This document shows, in pieces, positions 33,416-42,330 of a stretch of DNA of 64,000 nt. The stretch lies in contig CAJUCD010000003.1 of NCBI GenBank assembly GCA_910585045.1, forward strand, positions 85,330 to 149,329, written 5' to 3'. Each line of letters begins with the position of its first letter. Position 1 is the first letter of the stretch. Under the pieces are notes generated by a model. That model did no database searches and was not told the origin of the DNA. It saw only the letters and a program-made list of their open reading frames with translations. Source of the stretch: an uncultured Bacilli bacterium (GTDB lineage: Bacteria; Bacillota_I; Bacilli_A; RF39; UBA660). The position numbers were made by a program, and so were the translations under genes.

Positions 33416-33781
33416 ATGAGGGGAAGACGTAATTTGAATAGACAAGGACAAGCTTTAGTAGAGTTTATTATAATATTACCTGTGTTTATAATGCTTGTTC
33501 TAGGTATTATGGATGTAGGAAGAATAATGTATTCTAAAATTGTTTTAGAGGAACAAATTGGAGAAGTAGCTAGTTTGTATAAAAATGGAAAGTCGATTGA
33601 AGAAATATATACAAAATTAGATTTAGATGAAGAAAAAATGATTTTAGAAATAAAAAAAGAGACGGAATTTATTAATTTTATTTTAAAAACGGAAGTTCCT
33701 ATTTTGACACCAGGATTAAATTTTGTTTTTGGTGATCCTTATAATTTAGAGATATCACGGAGTGTTTCTTATGATACTTAA
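33416..33781 (+). CDS. TadE-like minor pilin
   Basis: A 121-residue TadE-type protein. RRNLNRQGQALVEFIIILPV carries the prepilin-like cleavage site and helix, continued by FIMLVLGIMDVGRIMYSKIV. The extracytoplasmic part is helical and charged. It starts three bases after the pilin stop and overlaps the next gene. Family knowledge: TadE/TadF/TadG are pseudopilins needed for fibre assembly. Confidence 0.85.
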   Translation: MRGRRNLNRQGQALVEFIIILPVFIMLVLGIMDVGRIMYSKIVLEEQIGEVASLYKNGKSIEEIYTKLDLDEEKMILEIKKETEFINFILKTEVPILTPGLNFVFGDPYNLEISRSVSYDT

Positions 33782-34139
33782 TAGAAAAGGTCAAACTTTG
33801 ATTATGTTTGTCCTCTTGTTACCATTAATTTTAGCTTTTGTCGCATTTATTGTTGATTTTGGACTAGTGATGACTGAGAAAACTCACCAAACAGAAGTGA
33901 TTAAAACAGCGGTAAAAGATAATAAAACATTAGATAATGAAGAAATAAAAAAAGTGCTAAAGAAAAATAAAGTAGATATAAATAATATAAAAATTGAGAA
34001 TAATAATGAGCAAATTAGAATTGTCAATGAAACTAAAATTGATAGTATTTTTGGGGCTATAATTGGTTTAAAGGAATATAGAATAAAAGTAGACGTTAGT
34101 GCTAAATTATTAAATGGTAAAATAATTTTTGAAAACTAA
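33771..34139 (+). CDS. TadE/TadG-like pseudopilin
   Basis: A 122-residue protein starting MILNRKGQTLIMFVLLLPLI, with one N-terminal helix and a charged C-terminal region. The LNRxGQ(A/T)L start repeats that of the two preceding genes. The ATG at 33771 follows GGAG by eight bases; an in-frame GTG at 33762 overlaps that site. It overlaps the preceding gene by 11 bases and so is coupled to it. Confidence 0.8.
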   Translation: MILNRKGQTLIMFVLLLPLILAFVAFIVDFGLVMTEKTHQTEVIKTAVKDNKTLDNEEIKKVLKKNKVDINNIKIENNNEQIRIVNETKIDSIFGAIIGLKEYRIKVDVSAKLLNGKIIFEN

Positions 34140-34152
34140 AGTGGGTGATTTT

Positions 34153-34914
34153 ATGAAGAATAAAGGGATTTCAATTTGTGTATCGTCAGCTAAGGGTGGT
34201 GTTGGTAAAACATTTATGACTCTTAATTTGGCTGGTATTTATAGAATATTAGAGAAAAAAGTTTTGATTATTGACTTTGATCTTGCAAGCGGAGGGATAG
34301 CAACTTATTTAAATGTTGAAACATCAAAAAGTGTTTATAATTTAGTTGATGATGTAAATAATAATCGTTATAAAGATTTTAAAAATTATGTAGCTAGTTT
34401 TGACCAATATATTGATATTTTAGCAAGTCCTAAGGATCCTAGACAGGCTGGTAAAATTGATCCTAAATATGTAGAATTAATTCTTGATAAAGCAATATTT
34501 AATTATGATGTAGTTTTAATTGATACTAGTCATATTTTAAGTGATTTTAATATTTTAACTATGGATTTGGTAGATAATTTATTGTTTTTAGTTACTAATG
34601 ATTCTTTAGATCTTAAAAATATGAGAAGCTTAATTTCAATACTAAAAGATGTTCAGTATAATAGTTTTAAAGTGATTTTAAATGAAAGTGTTTTACCATT
34701 TAGAAAGTATTTTAGTTTATATGATATTAAAAATATAATAAAAGCTAATATTGATTATGTAATTAGTAAAGATTTTTATATTAAAAATATTGATAATTTT
34801 GTGATGGATGGAAAAATTATTACTTTAGAAGAAAATGCCCCAGTAGTTTTTGCTAAAGATTATACAACTATGATGCAATTAGCAACAGATATGTATGGGG
34901 TGGAGGAAGAATAA
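34153..34914 (+). CDS. tadZ: TadZ/CpaE-like ParA-MinD ATPase
   Basis: A 253-residue protein with the deviant Walker A motif SSAKGGVGKTFMTLN (residues about 9-23), the A' motif LIIDFDLASGG and a DVVLIDTSH Walker B-like strand. TadZ/CpaE positions the pilus at the pole. It lacks the N-terminal receiver-like domain seen in the second copy at 26874. GGGTGATT precedes the ATG. The stop overlaps the next start in TAATG. Confidence 0.88.
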   Translation: MKNKGISICVSSAKGGVGKTFMTLNLAGIYRILEKKVLIIDFDLASGGIATYLNVETSKSVYNLVDDVNNNRYKDFKNYVASFDQYIDILASPKDPRQAGKIDPKYVELILDKAIFNYDVVLIDTSHILSDFNILTMDLVDNLLFLVTNDSLDLKNMRSLISILKDVQYNSFKVILNESVLPFRKYFSLYDIKNIIKANIDYVISKDFYIKNIDNFVMDGKIITLEENAPVVFAKDYTTMMQLATDMYGVEEE

Positions 34915-36356
34915 TGAAACAAACTTTAAGAGATGCCTTTGATATAAAAATTAAACAGAAAAAACAAAATACTTTGAGTGATTATGAAATATTTCAAGAT
35001 AAGAAATTATTGGATAAATTAAGAACAGAGATTGTAGAAAATTTAATTGATAATGAAATGCCTGATGATACTTCTTTAAATGAATGGATAAATGGTGAAA
35101 TAGATAAGACTATAGAAGGTTATGATTTAACCAATTTAGAAAGAAGTCATTTATTTAATTTAATTGATAATGAAATAAATGGGTATGGTCCTATTTCAGA
35201 GTTACTTAATAGTGATAATATTACAGAGATTATGGTTAATTCGCCTAATGAGATTTATATTGAGATTGATGGAGTAATTTCTAAAGATGAAAGTGTTTCT
35301 TTTATTAATGATGAACATATTATTAGAACTGTACAAAGATTGATTCAACCTCTTGGAAGAACAATTGATGCTACAAATCCAATGGTAGATTCAAGATTAC
35401 TTGATGGTTCAAGAATTAATGCTGTAATACCACCTTTATCTACTAGAGGACCTGTGGTAACTATTAGAAAATTTAAAGAATCTATGTCTAATATAGATGA
35501 GTTAATAAGAATAGGAACTCTTACTCCTTATATGGCAAGATTTTTAGATGCGGCTGTAAGAGGTAAGTGTAATATGATTGTATGTGGCGGAACTGGTTCA
35601 GGTAAAACAACTTTATTAAACATTTTAAGTGGTTTTATTGGGGATAATGAACGTATTATTACTATTGAAGATGCAGCAGAATTAAAATTAAATCAGAATC
35701 ATGTTATATCATTAGAAACAAGAATGATGAATTATGATGAAAATAGTGAGATTACAATTAGAGATTTAGTTATTAATTCTCTTAGAATGAGACCTGATCG
35801 AATAATTGTTGGTGAAGTAAGAGGGAAAGAAGCTTTTGATATGTTGCAAGCTATGAATACAGGACATGATGGTTCTCTCACTACAATGCATGCAAACGGA
35901 CCAATAGATGCCTTAAATAGATTAGAGACTATGGTTTTAATGGGAGGATTAGATATTCCTATAAAAGCGGTAAGAGAATACATTGTAAGTGCAATAGATT
36001 TAGTTGTAAATATTGAAAGAATGAGTGATGGCCGAAGAAAAGTTACAAGTATTTCTGAGTTAGGAGAGTTTAATGGCGAAGAAATAGTTTTAAGAGAAAT
36101 ATTTTCATTTAAACAAAAAGGTTTAACTAATACAGGTGAAGTTGATGGAGAATTTATTTTGTATGATGGAGTTCCAAGAGTGTATAATAAAATAAAAGCT
36201 CGGGGAGTAGGAGACATTGATGATATTTTCTTTCCAATTAAAAAAGAAAAAAGCGATGTAAAACCTGTAAAAAAGCAGAATAAAAATGATAATAATAAGC
36301 AAGTTTTATATTATGAAGGAAAGTATGAAGGTTATAAACTTAAAAATAAGAAATAA
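34914..36356 (+). CDS. cpaF: Tad pilus assembly ATPase (TadA/CpaF)
   Basis: A 480-residue secretion ATPase of the CpaF type. The N-terminal domain (residues about 1-200) includes NEINGYGPISELLNSDNITE and RTIDATNPMVDSRLLDGSR; Walker A is VCGGTGSGKTTLLNI; the Walker B/Asp-His region is RPDRIIVGEVRGKEAFDMLQ and TGHDGSLTTMHANGP. It powers fibre extension and, in single-motor systems, retraction. The C-terminal tail after residue 440 is lysine-rich and low complexity. Confidence 0.97.
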   Translation: MKQTLRDAFDIKIKQKKQNTLSDYEIFQDKKLLDKLRTEIVENLIDNEMPDDTSLNEWINGEIDKTIEGYDLTNLERSHLFNLIDNEINGYGPISELLNSDNITEIMVNSPNEIYIEIDGVISKDESVSFINDEHIIRTVQRLIQPLGRTIDATNPMVDSRLLDGSRINAVIPPLSTRGPVVTIRKFKESMSNIDELIRIGTLTPYMARFLDAAVRGKCNMIVCGGTGSGKTTLLNILSGFIGDNERIITIEDAAELKLNQNHVISLETRMMNYDENSEITIRDLVINSLRMRPDRIIVGEVRGKEAFDMLQAMNTGHDGSLTTMHANGPIDALNRLETMVLMGGLDIPIKAVREYIVSAIDLVVNIERMSDGRRKVTSISELGEFNGEEIVLREIFSFKQKGLTNTGEVDGEFILYDGVPRVYNKIKARGVGDIDDIFFPIKKEKSDVKPVKKQNKNDNNKQVLYYEGKYEGYKLKNKK

Positions 36357-36369
36357 AAAGGAGTTATAA

Positions 36370-37365
36370 ATGGACGGAGTTAAGTTATTACAAATAATAA
36401 TTTTATTAATTATATTTGGAAGTATTTTATATTTACTTCGTCTTTATCGTGCTTTAAAATTGGAAAAAAGAATTGCTAAGTTTGCTATAGTTTCAAAAGA
36501 TGATAATGAAATATCTTTATTTGATAAAATGGGCAAATTTAGCTGGATTCTAGTGAATAAATTTTCGCAAGTTTTAGTAAAGTCTGATGTGTTTAGTAAA
36601 TATGGTCAAACTTATAATAAGTTTATAGCTTTTGATGAAAAAGATAAGAAGATGGGAATAGATTTTGTATCTGCAAAAATATTGCTTTCTTTAGGAGTGT
36701 TTATATTAAGTTTGATTACTATGTTATTTCATTATATTCATTTTAATTTGATGTTTATTATGATTGTTTTTATAATTAGTTTCTTTATACCAGATATATT
36801 TTTAAATATAGAGTTTTATAAAAAACGAAAAAAAGTGGAAGAAGATTTGTTAAAAGCAATAATTATTATGAATAATGCTTTTCAAAGTGGAAGAAATATT
36901 ATGCAAGCAATAGAGATTGTTAAAGCAGAACTAGATGGTCCTATTCAAGATGAGTTTAAAAAGATATATTTAGATATTACTTATGGGCTTAGTTTAGATG
37001 TAGTTTTTAGTAGATTTTATGATAGAGTGAAATTAGAAGATGCTAAATATATTACTACTTCTTTAACTCTTTTAAATAAAACAGGAGGAGATATAATAAA
37101 AGTGTTTTCTCTTATTGAAAAATCTATTTTTGATAAAAAGAATTTGAAAAATGAGCTTAAAAGTTTAACAGCTTCTAGTGAATTTGTATTTAAGCTTTTA
37201 ATTTCTTTACCTTTTATATTTATTTTAATTATATTCTTATTAAATACAAGTTATTTTATGCCACTTTTTACAACAACTTTAGGAATTATAATTTTGATAT
37301 TAACTATTCTTATTTATGTTTTATATATTTTATTAGTTAAGAAAGTTTTAGAGGTGGAATTATGA
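36370..37365 (+). CDS. tadB: Tad pilus inner-membrane platform protein TadB
   Basis: A 331-residue T2SSF-domain membrane protein with helices near the N-terminus, at about 100-145 and at the C-terminus (LLISLPFIFILIIFLLNTSY). The cytoplasmic T2SSF stretch contains FQSGRNIMQAIEIV and LNKTGGDIIKVFSLIEKSI. Together with TadC it forms the platform on which TadA acts. It overlaps tadC by four bases (ATGA). Confidence 0.9.
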   Translation: MDGVKLLQIIILLIIFGSILYLLRLYRALKLEKRIAKFAIVSKDDNEISLFDKMGKFSWILVNKFSQVLVKSDVFSKYGQTYNKFIAFDEKDKKMGIDFVSAKILLSLGVFILSLITMLFHYIHFNLMFIMIVFIISFFIPDIFLNIEFYKKRKKVEEDLLKAIIIMNNAFQSGRNIMQAIEIVKAELDGPIQDEFKKIYLDITYGLSLDVVFSRFYDRVKLEDAKYITTSLTLLNKTGGDIIKVFSLIEKSIFDKKNLKNELKSLTASSEFVFKLLISLPFIFILIIFLLNTSYFMPLFTTTLGIIILILTILIYVLYILLVKKVLEVEL

Positions 37366-38060
37366 AAAATAATATAGCTTTTAAAATTTATAGAAAAAAA
37401 TCTATTGAAAAAATAGATAGTAAAGTGAAATTGCTTGGTATTTATAATAATTTACAAACTTTAAAGTTTCTTAATATAAGATTAATATTAACTATTATAA
37501 TTTTTGTTTTAGTATTAGTTATTTCGCAGTATGGATATATATTAGCACCACTTGTTGCAGCGCTCTTTTATATTTTTAGCGAATATTATGTAATAGATTA
37601 TAAAATAAAAATACGACGAAAGAAATTAGAAAAAGAAGCTTTGTTTTTCTTTGAAGTTTTAACTTTAACTTTAGAGGGTGGGCGTAATTTGAAACATGCT
37701 TTAGAGTTAACAGCAGAAAATATTGATTCAGAAATTTCAGCAGAATTTAAAAAGACTTTAGCAGAAGTAAAGTTAGGTAAAAGCTTAAATGAAAGCTTGG
37801 AAGCTATGAAAAAAAGAATTCCTAGTGATACTATTAATAATTCAATTTTGAATATGATTCAATCTAATACTTTTGGAAATAGTATAATTGATTCAATGTA
37901 TAATCAAATAGATTTTTTAAGAGAAAAACAACTTTTAGATGTTAAAGCAGAAATTGCAAAATTGCCTACTAAAATTAGTATAATTAGTGTTATATTCTTT
38001 ATTCCAATTATGATGTTAATAATACTTGGACCAGTTTTAATTCAGTATATTATGAAATAA
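37362..38060 (+). CDS. tadC: Tad pilus inner-membrane platform protein TadC
   Basis: A 232-residue second T2SSF protein: N-terminal helices (IRLILTIIIFVLVLVISQYG), the cytoplasmic VLTLTLEGGRNLKHALELTA segment and a C-terminal helix (ISIISVIFFIPIMMLIILGP). It is the last gene of the Tad operon; a terminator follows at once. Confidence 0.9.
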   Translation: MKNNIAFKIYRKKSIEKIDSKVKLLGIYNNLQTLKFLNIRLILTIIIFVLVLVISQYGYILAPLVAALFYIFSEYYVIDYKIKIRRKKLEKEALFFFEVLTLTLEGGRNLKHALELTAENIDSEISAEFKKTLAEVKLGKSLNESLEAMKKRIPSDTINNSILNMIQSNTFGNSIIDSMYNQIDFLREKQLLDVKAEIAKLPTKISIISVIFFIPIMMLIILGPVLIQYIMK

Positions 38061-38061
38061 A

Positions 38062-38088
38062 ATACCAATAAATCTTGGTGTTTTTTTA
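38062..38088 (+). terminator. Intrinsic terminator of the Tad operon
   Basis: ACCAA and TTGGT form the core of the stem, followed by GTTTTTTT. Confidence 0.75.
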
Positions 38089-38122
38089 AAGTTTTGATAT
38101 AATAGAGGCTCAGGTGGTATTT

Positions 38123-38938
38123 ATGGGTTTTAAAGAGGTAGATGAACGCTTAAATTCAGAATTTATAGCCGCAGTAATGATGATTAATGATGGTAAAGAT
38201 TATTTGTTAAGAGAGATAAATGATGCATCTGAAGGAAAAGCAAAAACTCAATATTTAGAAGAAGTTTACAATTTTTTAAAAAGTGCAGTAATTAATAATT
38301 ATATTGTAAAAGGATACATAAAACAAATTGTTTGTTATAATATGATTTACATGCTTATTAATAGCGGCCAAAGTACTCTAGAGATTGATTTTACTTCTAT
38401 ATTAAAAAAATTTTTAGAAGATAAAGATTTTGGAATAGAGCTTCTTAGAATATATTATTTAGTTTCAAGTAATGCTCAGTTTTATCAAAATCAAGTTAAT
38501 AATTTTAGTGCAGAGGATAAGAGTAAAATTGAACAATTTTTAAGAGATGATGATGAACATATAGTAGATATTATGACATGTTTTAGAAATTTGATTTATA
38601 GTTTATATTATTCTTATATAAATGAAGGCTATAGCGAAGATGAAGCTATAGAACTTGTTTATATTTATTTTTTTCAAAATGGAATTTCTCCAATAATAAT
38701 AGATGAATATATGCCTTATCAAAGTTTTCTTTTATTTAAAGATAAGTTTTTAAATATTATTAAGAGTGATGCTCGCAGTTATTTAGAAGGTAAAATTAAT
38801 AGGTCTGAGTTTCAGGATTATGTATTAAATGCTTTAATTTTAGATGTTGATTTTGAGCAGTTTGAATGTTATAAAGAAGAAATTTTTAGAATATTTATTG
38901 AGAATTTAAAAAGGATTTTTGGGAAACCTAGATTTTAG
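38123..38938 (+). CDS. Unrecognised helical protein
   Basis: A 271-residue protein I do not recognise. It appears almost entirely alpha-helical with no membrane segment, for example IKQIVCYNMIYMLINSGQST and IMTCFRNLIYSLYYSYINEG. AGGTGGT precedes the ATG at 38123. It follows the Tad operon but has its own start signals, so a pilus role is only suggested by position. Its 3' end overlaps the convergent DtxR-type gene by 11 bases. Confidence 0.72.
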   Translation: MGFKEVDERLNSEFIAAVMMINDGKDYLLREINDASEGKAKTQYLEEVYNFLKSAVINNYIVKGYIKQIVCYNMIYMLINSGQSTLEIDFTSILKKFLEDKDFGIELLRIYYLVSSNAQFYQNQVNNFSAEDKSKIEQFLRDDDEHIVDIMTCFRNLIYSLYYSYINEGYSEDEAIELVYIYFFQNGISPIIIDEYMPYQSFLLFKDKFLNIIKSDARSYLEGKINRSEFQDYVLNALILDVDFEQFECYKEEIFRIFIENLKRIFGKPRF

Positions 38939-39329
38939 GAAGTAAATTTTTAATGTTAGTTAATGTTAAAGGGTCTATGAAGTGTTCTATTTTTTCAACT
39001 TGATTTAAAGAGTAATTTTGAGAATTTAGTTTTTTTAAGAAAATGCTAATAATTAGATGACGTTTAAAAAGATATATTCCTAAAATAATTCCAGATTTAG
39101 TTAAAGAAATGCTCTTTTTGGCATATACAAGATTTAGATTTTTTAATTTAGAAATCATCTTACTGCAAGATGATTTTTTGACATTTAGTAAATTACTTAG
39201 AGAAGTAATGGTTATTTTATGATTTAAATGGTATTCTCGGTAAATCATTTCTAAATAATCTTCCATAGCATAAGTTATATATTTATTGTTGTGAAGATAA
39301 TTAGTTAAAGTATAAAAATTTTCATTCAT
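38928..39329 (-). CDS. DtxR/MntR-type metal-dependent regulator
   Basis: A 133-residue protein. The N-terminal winged helix reads YAMEDYLEMIYREYHLNHKI...LSNLLNVKKSSCSKMISKLKNL, typical of DtxR/MntR (ITYAMEDYLE; VKKSSVS). The dimerisation domain is short and contains VEKIEHFI, as in the metal-binding helix of the family, and the SH3-like domain is absent. It is divergent from feoAB and a palindrome lies between, so it is the likely iron (or manganese) sensor of that operon. Confidence 0.82.
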   Translation of the reverse strand: MNENFYTLTNYLHNNKYITYAMEDYLEMIYREYHLNHKITITSLSNLLNVKKSSCSKMISKLKNLNLVYAKKSISLTKSGIILGIYLFKRHLIISIFLKKLNSQNYSLNQVEKIEHFIDPLTLTNIKNLLPKI

Positions 39330-39368
39330 TTAACATATTCCTTTTTTTCTCATATATTAAAATAGTTG

Positions 39369-39386
39369 TTAGTTTAAGGAAACTAA
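39369..39386. promoter_or_regulatory. Palindromic operator between the DtxR-type gene and feoA
   Basis: TTAGTTT-AAGG-AAACTAA is a perfect inverted repeat with 7-bp arms and a 4-bp centre. Its size and composition match operators of the DtxR/MntR/IdeR family (TTAGG-type arms). It sits in the shared 84-bp intergenic region. Confidence 0.7.
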
Positions 39387-39413
39387 TAAAATATATGAAG
39401 GAGTTTTTAATTT

Positions 39414-39650
39414 ATGATTAGTACTTTAGATAAACTTGATTTAGAAAAAGAAGCTATAATAGATAAAATTAATGGTGAAGATGTTTTGAAAAGAAGATTT
39501 TTAGATTTAGGTTTTATTCCTGGAGAAGTAACAAAATGTGTGTTAGTAAGTTTAGGTAATGACCCAAAAGCTTATAAAATCAATGGTAATATTATTGCAA
39601 TTAGAAATATAGATGCTAAAAATATTGAGGTGCATTATGAAAGAAATTAA
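39414..39650 (+). CDS. feoA: Ferrous iron transport protein A
   Basis: A 78-residue SH3-like protein with the FeoA pattern LKRRFLDLGFIPGEV followed by IAIRNIDAKNIEV. FeoA binds FeoB and helps ferrous iron uptake. GAAGGAG precedes the ATG. It overlaps feoB by 14 bases. Confidence 0.93.
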   Translation: MISTLDKLDLEKEAIIDKINGEDVLKRRFLDLGFIPGEVTKCVLVSLGNDPKAYKINGNIIAIRNIDAKNIEVHYERN

Positions 39651-41640
39651 AGTAGCTTTAATTGGGACACCAAATGTTGGAAAATCAACAATTTATAATG
39701 CGTTAACTAAAAATAGAGAACATACCGGTAATTGGGCAGGAAAGACAGTTGCTACTTCAAATGGAGAATGTATATATAATAATATAAAATATTTAATTTA
39801 TGATTTACCAGGAACATATTCGCTCATTTCTAAATCTAAAGAGGAAGTAGTTGCTACAGATTTTATTTGTTTTGAGAATTTTGATGTGGCAGTGGTTGTG
39901 TGTGATGCTACTAGTTTAGAAAAAGGAATTAATTTAGTGCTGCAGACACGTGAAATTGCTAAAAAAGTAGTGGTGTGTGTTAATTTAGTGGATGAAGCTA
40001 AGAAAAAAGGAATTACAATAGATTTTCAGTTATTAGAACATAATTTAGGTTGTCCTGTGGTGAGCACTAGTGCTAGAGAAAAGCAAGGTTTAGATAATTT
40101 ATTAGAAAAAATAAGAGATGTTAGAGAACAAGAATTAGAAGTTATTAATTATGGAGTTTTAGAAAGTGAAATTAATCGAGTTTGTGGTGATATTAAAGAT
40201 AATTTTTTAAATAAAAGATGGGTAGCTTTAAGAATTTTAGAAAATAATAAACATTATAATGAAAAGTTTAATGAATTGGATTTAATTATTAATGATAAAA
40301 AGATAAGACAAGCAAGGGTTAATTTAAATAATGTAGATGTAAGTTTAGAGATAGTTATTAATATAATGAAAGAAGTTAAAAGAAAACTTAAGAATGTCGT
40401 TACTTTTAATATAGTTAATTATGATAAAAAAGAAAGAAAAATTGATAAAATTTTAACTAGTAAAATATGGGGTATTCCGATTATGCTTTTGATGTTATTT
40501 GTAATTTTTTATATAACTATTAGTGGAGCTAATTATCCTTCTAGTTTAATGTTTAATTTTTTTGCAAGTTTGGAAAATAAAATATTTAATTTTTTAGAAT
40601 TTATTCATTTACCTAATGTAATTTGTGAATTAGTTGTAAATGGAGTTTATAAAACTCTTTATTGGGTAGTTTCAGTCATGTTGCCTCCAATGTTAATATT
40701 TTTTCCTTTATTTACTTTTTTGGAAGATTTAGGAGTTTTACCTCGTATAGCCTTTAATATGGATAGAAGTTTTCAAAGGTGTCAAGCTTGTGGTAAACAG
40801 GCTCTTACAATGTGTATGGGAATTGGATGTAATGCTGTTGGAGTTACAGGAGCAAGAATAATTGATTCTAAAAGAGAGAGAATACTTGCGATACTTACAA
40901 ATGTATTTATGCCTTGTAATGGTAAATTTCCATCTTTAATTGCTATTATTACAATGTTTTTTGTAGGTTTTAATAAAAGTGTTGATACTTTAATTTGTGC
41001 TCTTATTTTGACAGGTTTTATAACTTTAGGCATTGGAGTTACTTTTATAGTTAGTTATATTTTGTCAAAAACAATTTTAAAAGGGATGCCTGCTAGTTTT
41101 ACTTTAGAATTACCACCTTATAGAATGCCTAAAATTTGGGATACTATATGGTATAGTGTGAAAAATAGAGCAATATTTGTACTTGGAAGGGCAATAAAAG
41201 TTGCGATACCTGCAGGGATAGTTATTTGGATAGTTGCTAATCTTATAATAAATGATTTGCCACTTCTTACGTATTTAACACAATTTTTAAATCCTTTAGG
41301 ATTAATATTAGGTGTTGATGGAGTTGTAATTTTAGCTTTAATTTTAGGGTTTCCAGCTAATGAAATAGTTATTCCAATAATGCTCATGAGTTATTTACAA
41401 ACTAGCACTTTAATAGATTTCGAAAATTTAGTGGAACTTAAAATGATTTTAGTGGCTAATGGTTGGACTATTAAAACTGCGATATGTTTTTTAGTCTTAA
41501 TGTTGTACCGGTTTCCATGTTCGACAACTTTATTAACGATAAAAAAGGAAACTAATAGTAATTTTTATACTTTTTTAGCATTTTTAATTCCAACTTTAAT
41601 AGGAATAGCAATGTGTCTCATAATTAATTTATTTACTTGA
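39637..41640 (+). CDS. feoB: Ferrous iron transporter B
   Basis: A 667-residue transporter. The N-terminal G domain has G1 GTPNVGKSTIYNAL, the FeoB-specific NWAGKTV, G3 DLPGTYSL and NLVDEA; a helical GDI domain follows; the membrane core has two Gate-type halves with the conserved cysteine segments CQACGKQALTMCMGIGCN and NVFMPCNGKFPSL, then TILLTIKKETNS-type ending (FPCSTTLLTIKKET). The ATG at 39637 follows GAGGTG. With feoA it forms an anaerobic iron-uptake operon. Confidence 0.97.
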   Translation: MKEIKVALIGTPNVGKSTIYNALTKNREHTGNWAGKTVATSNGECIYNNIKYLIYDLPGTYSLISKSKEEVVATDFICFENFDVAVVVCDATSLEKGINLVLQTREIAKKVVVCVNLVDEAKKKGITIDFQLLEHNLGCPVVSTSAREKQGLDNLLEKIRDVREQELEVINYGVLESEINRVCGDIKDNFLNKRWVALRILENNKHYNEKFNELDLIINDKKIRQARVNLNNVDVSLEIVINIMKEVKRKLKNVVTFNIVNYDKKERKIDKILTSKIWGIPIMLLMLFVIFYITISGANYPSSLMFNFFASLENKIFNFLEFIHLPNVICELVVNGVYKTLYWVVSVMLPPMLIFFPLFTFLEDLGVLPRIAFNMDRSFQRCQACGKQALTMCMGIGCNAVGVTGARIIDSKRERILAILTNVFMPCNGKFPSLIAIITMFFVGFNKSVDTLICALILTGFITLGIGVTFIVSYILSKTILKGMPASFTLELPPYRMPKIWDTIWYSVKNRAIFVLGRAIKVAIPAGIVIWIVANLIINDLPLLTYLTQFLNPLGLILGVDGVVILALILGFPANEIVIPIMLMSYLQTSTLIDFENLVELKMILVANGWTIKTAICFLVLMLYRFPCSTTLLTIKKETNSNFYTFLAFLIPTLIGIAMCLIINLFT

Positions 41641-41660
41641 GAAATGTTCTCAAGTATTTT
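41634..41660 (+). terminator. Intrinsic terminator of feoAB
   Basis: TACTTGAGAA and TTCTCAAGTA form a perfect 10-bp stem around ATG, starting within the feoB stop, followed by TTTTTA. Confidence 0.9.
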
Positions 41661-41730
41661 TAATGTAAATAAATGTAATTAATGGTGTAAAATAAAGATA
41701 AATGTATTATAATATTATTAGTGATTAATT

Positions 41731-42309
41731 ATGTTTGAAATGATAGATACTTTTATAGATACAACGTTACAAGGAATGGGAATTTGGGGACCTATAGTGG
41801 GTTGTTTTTTAATTACGATTGAGTCTATGGTTCCAATTTTGCCTTTGTTTGTTTTTATAACTTTAAATTTTTTAGCATTTGGTAATATTTTAGGTTTTAT
41901 AATTTCATGGTTTTTTACTTGTATTGGATGTTCTATTTCTTTTTTCTTATTTAGGTCTAAAGTTCAGACTTGGTTATATAAAAGACTTAAGAAAAAAGGT
42001 TTAATTAGTCAAGATACCATGAAAAAAATTACTAGTTTAAAGTTTGAACAATTAACTACTATTATTGCAATTCCTTTTACTCCAGCTTTTTTAGTTAATA
42101 TAGCTTGTGGTTTATCAGAGATGAGTTTTAAAAAATATATTGGTTCGTTAATGATAGGTAAGTTTTTTTTAGTTTATTTCTGGGGTTTTGTGGGAGTTAG
42201 TTTAGTAGAAAGTGTTAAAAATCCTATATATTTAGTTAAGGTTGGATTAATGCTCATAGTAGCTTATATTGTTAGTAAAGTTGTAAATAAGAGATTAAAT
42301 TTGAATTAA
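41731..42309 (+). CDS. TVP38/TMEM64 (DedA-like) membrane protein
   Basis: A 192-residue membrane protein with four to five helices and the VTT/DedA-type core: IESMVPILPLFVFITLNFLA with FGNILGFIISWFFTCIGCSI, then FTPAFLVNIACGLSEMSFKKY. Members of this superfamily act in lipid flipping (undecaprenyl phosphate or phosphatidylethanolamine), but the exact role here is unknown. GTGATTAATT precedes the ATG. Confidence 0.83.
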   Translation: MFEMIDTFIDTTLQGMGIWGPIVGCFLITIESMVPILPLFVFITLNFLAFGNILGFIISWFFTCIGCSISFFLFRSKVQTWLYKRLKKKGLISQDTMKKITSLKFEQLTTIIAIPFTPAFLVNIACGLSEMSFKKYIGSLMIGKFFLVYFWGFVGVSLVESVKNPIYLVKVGLMLIVAYIVSKVVNKRLNLN

Positions 42310-42330
42310 TGTTTTAGAAAGAGGTTAGTT

